DNA of 64,000 bases from Clostridia bacterium (GTDB lineage: Bacteria > Bacillota > Clostridia > Oscillospirales > CAG-272): the NCBI GenBank assembly GCA_017556745.1, contig JAFYMF010000023.1, forward strand, positions 1-64,000, read 5' to 3'. The notes beneath the pieces were generated by a model. The model did no database searches and was not told where the DNA came from. It saw nothing but the letters and a program-made list of their open reading frames with translations. Shown here in pieces: positions 61,232-64,000 of this stretch. Each line of letters begins with the position of its first letter. Position 1 is the stretch's first letter. A program made the translations under genes and the position numbers.

Positions 61232-62398
61232 TTAATATGTACCTTCGGTGTTGATTACCTTTTCTTCGGAGGTCTTTGCTTTTGACTCAGCTCTGTGTCG
61301 GTTAAGCTCTGCAAGATAAAGATCTTCGTCTACCGGAAGTTCGACCTTGATACCGCCATTCCATCCGGAGTACTCGATAGCATTCATAAGCTCAACGCCG
61401 CGAATACCCTCTTTACCGTCAACGAACAGCTCTTCTTTACCGAGAACAGCGGCGGTGAAGTTGTTGATTATCCACTTGTGCTGGCCGCCCTCTGTATCGT
61501 GCTTTATCTCGGTTTCGGTACATTTCGGCTTTTTGAAAGCAGATGAAGTAGTACGGGAATACTCCTGACTATCCTCCTCATTTTCAAAGAAGAAGAGACG
61601 CTCATTCTCGCATATAAGCTTACCCTTGGTACCGGAAACCTCAAATCTGTTGGTACCGGGAGTTTCTCCGGTGGTGGTGATGAACATACCGGTTGCCCCG
61701 TTTTCATATTCGAAGAATGCGGTCACTTCATCCTCAACCTCTATGTCGTGCCACTTTCCGTATTGGCAGAAGCCGTTTACATACTTGGGCTGCTGACCTA
61801 CTACCCAGGAAACAAGGTCAAGCTGATGAGGACACTGATTTATCAGTACGCCTCCGCCCTCACCGTCCCAGGTTGCTCTCCAGCTTCCTGCATCGTAATA
61901 TGCCTGTGTACGGAACCAGTCAGTGATTATCCAGGTTACTCTCTGAAGGTCGCCTATAGCGCCGTTTGCGATCATCTCACGCATTTTGCGGTAGTTGACG
62001 TTTGTTCTCTGATTAAACATGATTGCAAAGAGAGCATCGGTCTTTTCTGCTGCCTCATTCATCTCTTTAACCTGCTTTGCATATACTCCTGCAGGCTTCT
62101 CGGAAATAACGTGTATACCTCTCTTGAAAGCCTCCATTGCGATGGTTGGGTGGTCATAGTGAGGAGTTTCAATGAGAATAGCATCACAGAGACCCGAATC
62201 CAGCATATCTATATAGTTGTCGAAGTACTGCGGATCGATATTTTTTATTTTTTCACGTATGTTCTCTATTTTCTCGGGATTGTTATCGCATATTGCGGTA
62301 AGACATCCGTCCTTTATTTCTCCTTTATCAAAGAAATTACGTACGTAGGTGGAACCTTGGTTACCAACACCGATTATACCGTATCTGACTTTATCCAT
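61232..62398 (-). CDS. Gfo/Idh/MocA-family sugar oxidoreductase
   Basis: 388 residues. The Rossmann start VRYGIIGVGNQGSTYVRNFF is followed by the canonical GIHVISEKPAGVYAKQV, in which the EKP lysine is intact, unlike the GH109-like trio. The C-terminal substrate domain has EVSGTKGKLICENERLFF. It is an NAD(P)-dependent sugar or inositol dehydrogenase. AAGGAG precedes the ATG. It is downstream of the epimerase gene by 11 bases; the pair probably works on the same sugar. Confidence 0.92.
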   Translation of the reverse strand: MDKVRYGIIGVGNQGSTYVRNFFDKGEIKDGCLTAICDNNPEKIENIREKIKNIDPQYFDNYIDMLDSGLCDAILIETPHYDHPTIAMEAFKRGIHVISEKPAGVYAKQVKEMNEAAEKTDALFAIMFNQRTNVNYRKMREMIANGAIGDLQRVTWIITDWFRTQAYYDAGSWRATWDGEGGGVLINQCPHQLDLVSWVVGQQPKYVNGFCQYGKWHDIEVEDEVTAFFEYENGATGMFITTTGETPGTNRFEVSGTKGKLICENERLFFFENEEDSQEYSRTTSSAFKKPKCTETEIKHDTEGGQHKWIINNFTAAVLGKEELFVDGKEGIRGVELMNAIEYSGWNGGIKVELPVDEDLYLAELNRHRAESKAKTSEEKVINTEGTY

Positions 62399-62409
62399 CG
62401 TTCTTCTCC

Positions 62410-63270
62410 TTATTTATAAAATACTCCGTCTGTCTCGGTAAATCCTACCTGAGAGAGCAGATTCCTCAGCGCGTTTATTGCGGCATCAAATGCTTCGTTA
62501 CTTCCGGTATAGTACATTTTACCGTTTGACTTTAGTTCTTCTATCTCTTCGGTGTTATCGGGGGAAACCACCTTGAGATGGGGTTCAATTGTGAAAATTG
62601 CCATTTTGTCATCGGGAATATTTCTCAGCAGTTCATCTATTCTTCCGTTACCGTATCCGGCCGGAACTTGCTCTTTTGTCTCTGCGATTACGTCCTTAAC
62701 GTGGAAATAATCCGTTTTGTCATAGAGCTTGGTTATAGATTCCTCGGGGGAGATACCGTCATTTAAAAAATTAGCGGGATCGTAGACGTATTTAAGTCCC
62801 TCGACGTTTTCCATTATTTTAAGTATACGGTCGGGAACGTCACCGTAGATTTTACCTTCGTTTTCGTGATAGAGCTGAACATTCTCTTCCCGAGCGATCT
62901 CTACCATGCGGCGAAGAGCATCGAAAACAAGTTCTTCTTTCTTTTTTGCCTTATAAAAGCTGAACATGCGTATCTTGTTCGTACCGAATATTTTTGCAAG
63001 ACGGCAGACATGTCGTGTGAGCTCCATGTGCTCTTCGATATCTTTATCGATGGATATCTTGCCGAGCGGAGAGCCGATGGACCAAACAGTAATACTCTCT
63101 TTTTTTAAGGTAGCCGAATACTCCTCCGCTTCCTCTGTTGTGAGGGTTGAAACGTTTTTGCCGTTTATTCCCCTGATCTCAATAAGGCTGACTCCGTTTC
63201 TTTTCAGTGCTGCTATCTGACCGTCAAGTTGCTGGTCAGCCTCATCTGCAAATGCGCATATTTTTATCAT
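62410..63270 (-). CDS. Sugar phosphate isomerase/epimerase (TIM barrel)
   Basis: 286 residues from ATG 63270 (AGGAAG upstream). The AP-endonuclease-2/xylose isomerase-like barrel has IKICAFADEADQQLDGQIAA, VSLIEIRGINGKNV, LYHENEGKIYGDVPDRI, YVYDPANFLN and YFHVKDVI, with the usual Glu/Asp/His metal residues. It likely isomerises or epimerises a sugar linked to the oxidoreductase just downstream. Own promoter at 63318-63346. Confidence 0.9.
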   Translation of the reverse strand: MIKICAFADEADQQLDGQIAALKRNGVSLIEIRGINGKNVSTLTTEEAEEYSATLKKESITVWSIGSPLGKISIDKDIEEHMELTRHVCRLAKIFGTNKIRMFSFYKAKKKEELVFDALRRMVEIAREENVQLYHENEGKIYGDVPDRILKIMENVEGLKYVYDPANFLNDGISPEESITKLYDKTDYFHVKDVIAETKEQVPAGYGNGRIDELLRNIPDDKMAIFTIEPHLKVVSPDNTEEIEELKSNGKMYYTGSNEAFDAAINALRNLLSQVGFTETDGVFYK

Positions 63271-63317
63271 TTTTCTTCCTGCCGATTTACACATAAAATG
63301 TAGTTTTATTATAATAA

Positions 63318-63346
63318 ATTATATCATCTGCCCCGTGGAAAATCAA
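63318..63346 (-). promoter_or_regulatory. Promoter of the epimerase/oxidoreductase pair
   Basis: Minus-strand TTGATT (63341-63346), 17-base spacer, TATAAT (63318-63323), 48 bases before the epimerase start. Confidence 0.65.
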
Positions 63347-63380
63347 TATACATAGTTATTTTTTATAATTGTGAAATAAG

Positions 63381-63410
63381 AACAGGCTGAACGGACTTCA
63401 GCCTGTTTTT
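63381..63410. terminator. Terminator-like hairpin
   Basis: 11-bp stem AACAGGCTGAA/TTCAGCCTGTT. The T-run is on the plus strand, but an AT-rich run also follows on the minus strand, so it may end the hydrogenase-like gene. Confidence 0.7.
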
Positions 63411-63447
63411 TGATGTCTTATCGACCTCCGATTTTGATGGTCATAGA

Positions 63448-64000
63448 CTATTTATCAAGATTTATATGTTCTATGTCGGCAATGCTTCTGAAAATCTCCT
63501 GTATTTTTTCCTTCATGCGGAATATACAGTCGGTTTCGTATGCTTCACCTCTTACAATATCCTCAGCAAGAGCGCGACAGCTGGGAGCACCGCAGGAGCC
63601 GCAGTCAAGACCTGGGAGTGACTTTGCTATGTTGTTCATCTTTACTCGCATTTCAATGGCGGTCTTCTTGTCGTCGGAGAAACGCATAGCGCGGTTTTCC
63701 TCTATCTGTCTTGACCATTCGATATGCTCTTCACCCTCGCCGTCTACCTCTATGGTATTTTGTGAGAAGGGAAGGAATTTTCTCAGCTGCTGAAGTCTTG
63801 CTTTTGCAATATACGGATTTTCCATAGTGAGTGCGCCACCGACACAACCTCCCGAGCACGCATTAAGCTCTATGAAATCAAGCCCCGAGAAATTCTCGTT
63901 TTCTATCTCGTCAAGAACTCTTATAACGTTCTCAATACCGTCTGCCGCAAGATATTTCTCGTGAAGCAGTGCGGCAGCCTCACCGCCGGTGGTTGCCCAA
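63448..64000 (-). CDS. FeFe-hydrogenase large-subunit-like protein, 5' end beyond window
   Basis: At least 184 residues; the frame is open to the window edge. Near the visible start is FIELNACSGGCVGGALTMEN, the C-terminal H-cluster-region motif of FeFe-hydrogenases (pattern FIELNACxGGCVGG). A 4Fe-4S Fe-S domain follows with CGSCGAPSCRALAEDIVRGE, typical of the hydrogenase-like proteins of clostridia that lack a full H-cluster. It may be a sensory or electron-transfer homologue (HfsB-type). The upstream part must be read to decide. Confidence 0.82.
   Translation of the reverse strand, partial: WATTGGEAAALLHEKYLAADGIENVIRVLDEIENENFSGLDFIELNACSGGCVGGALTMENPYIAKARLQQLRKFLPFSQNTIEVDGEGEEHIEWSRQIEENRAMRFSDDKKTAIEMRVKMNNIAKSLPGLDCGSCGAPSCRALAEDIVRGEAYETDCIFRMKEKIQEIFRSIADIEHINLDK

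Noticed and set aside
1-64000. tRNA, rRNA, CRISPR arrays, phage genes and origins
   Set aside because: Looked for by eye in all gaps; no cloverleaf, repeat-spacer pattern, integrase or dnaA-box cluster was seen. A covariance search was not possible, so small RNAs may have been missed.

Overview
The window reads as a chromosomal segment of an endospore-forming member of the Clostridia (Bacillota). It carries spoVS, spoVAD and spoVAE, RNase Y (rny), ireB, a RelQ-type alarmone synthetase, the rimP-nusA-ylxR-ylxQ-infB operon, an obg GTPase and part of an FeFe-hydrogenase-type protein. Promoters are sigma-A-like with strong AGGAGG sites, and GTG/TTG starts are frequent. Many cytoplasmic carbohydrate enzymes (Gfo/Idh/MocA proteins, a TIM-barrel epimerase, a beta-helix protein, a CBM9-like protein, a sorbose-phosphate-reductase-like enzyme) suggest a glycan-using, probably gut or anaerobic, organism. 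No rRNA, tRNA, CRISPR array, phage or complete insertion sequence was recognised.

Layout. 1-148: hairpin-rich remnant. 149-1665: radical SAM protein and a small membrane protein (minus). 1764-7391: response regulator, sensor kinase, two secreted proteins and a C39-like peptidase, probably one signalling/cell-surface unit. 7491-9005: CNNM/CorC-type transporter behind a long attenuator-like leader. 9011-12791: two glycosyltransferases and a polymerase/ligase-like membrane protein (minus). 12846-17118: three tandem paralogues with a Gfo/Idh/MocA fold and GH109-like motifs (minus). 17158-18442: XRE regulator and NUDIX hydrolase. 18551-19592: DUF11 surface-type protein. 19611-21806: mgtE and a TtcA-like protein. 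21810-24434: ireB, ribF and a D-alanyl-D-alanine carboxypeptidase homologue that has lost all three catalytic motifs. 24451-28010: YetF-like protein, metallophosphoesterase, beta-helix protein. 28039-31063: rny, ymdB, spoVS. 31138-38979: flavin reductase-like protein, MFS-like protein, DUF3006 protein, sugar dehydrogenase, obg, membrane proteins, PrsA-like lipoprotein and a zinc-knuckle repeat protein. 39051-46063: membrane and CBM9-like proteins, YgjV-like protein, AraC regulator divergent from a GDPD/FAD-oxidoreductase pair, and a G1P dehydrogenase-like protein. 46097-47612: spoVAD-spoVAE. 47614-50788: large anchored surface protein with a switch-like leader. 50883-56211: translation/transcription-factor operon. 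56276-60414: metH-mtnA-tcdA. 60516-63410: RelQ-like synthetase and a sugar oxidoreductase/epimerase pair. 63448-64000: truncated hydrogenase-like gene.

The best leads beyond routine annotation are: the carboxypeptidase pseudoenzyme at 21810-23114; the leader at 50644-50752, whose 5' end can pair perfectly with a segment next to the ribosome binding site and so compete with two local hairpins; the leader at 7526-7702, which holds a terminator and a possible antiterminator before a CNNM transporter; and the triplicated GH109-like genes. All functional assignments come from reading motifs; no database search was run.
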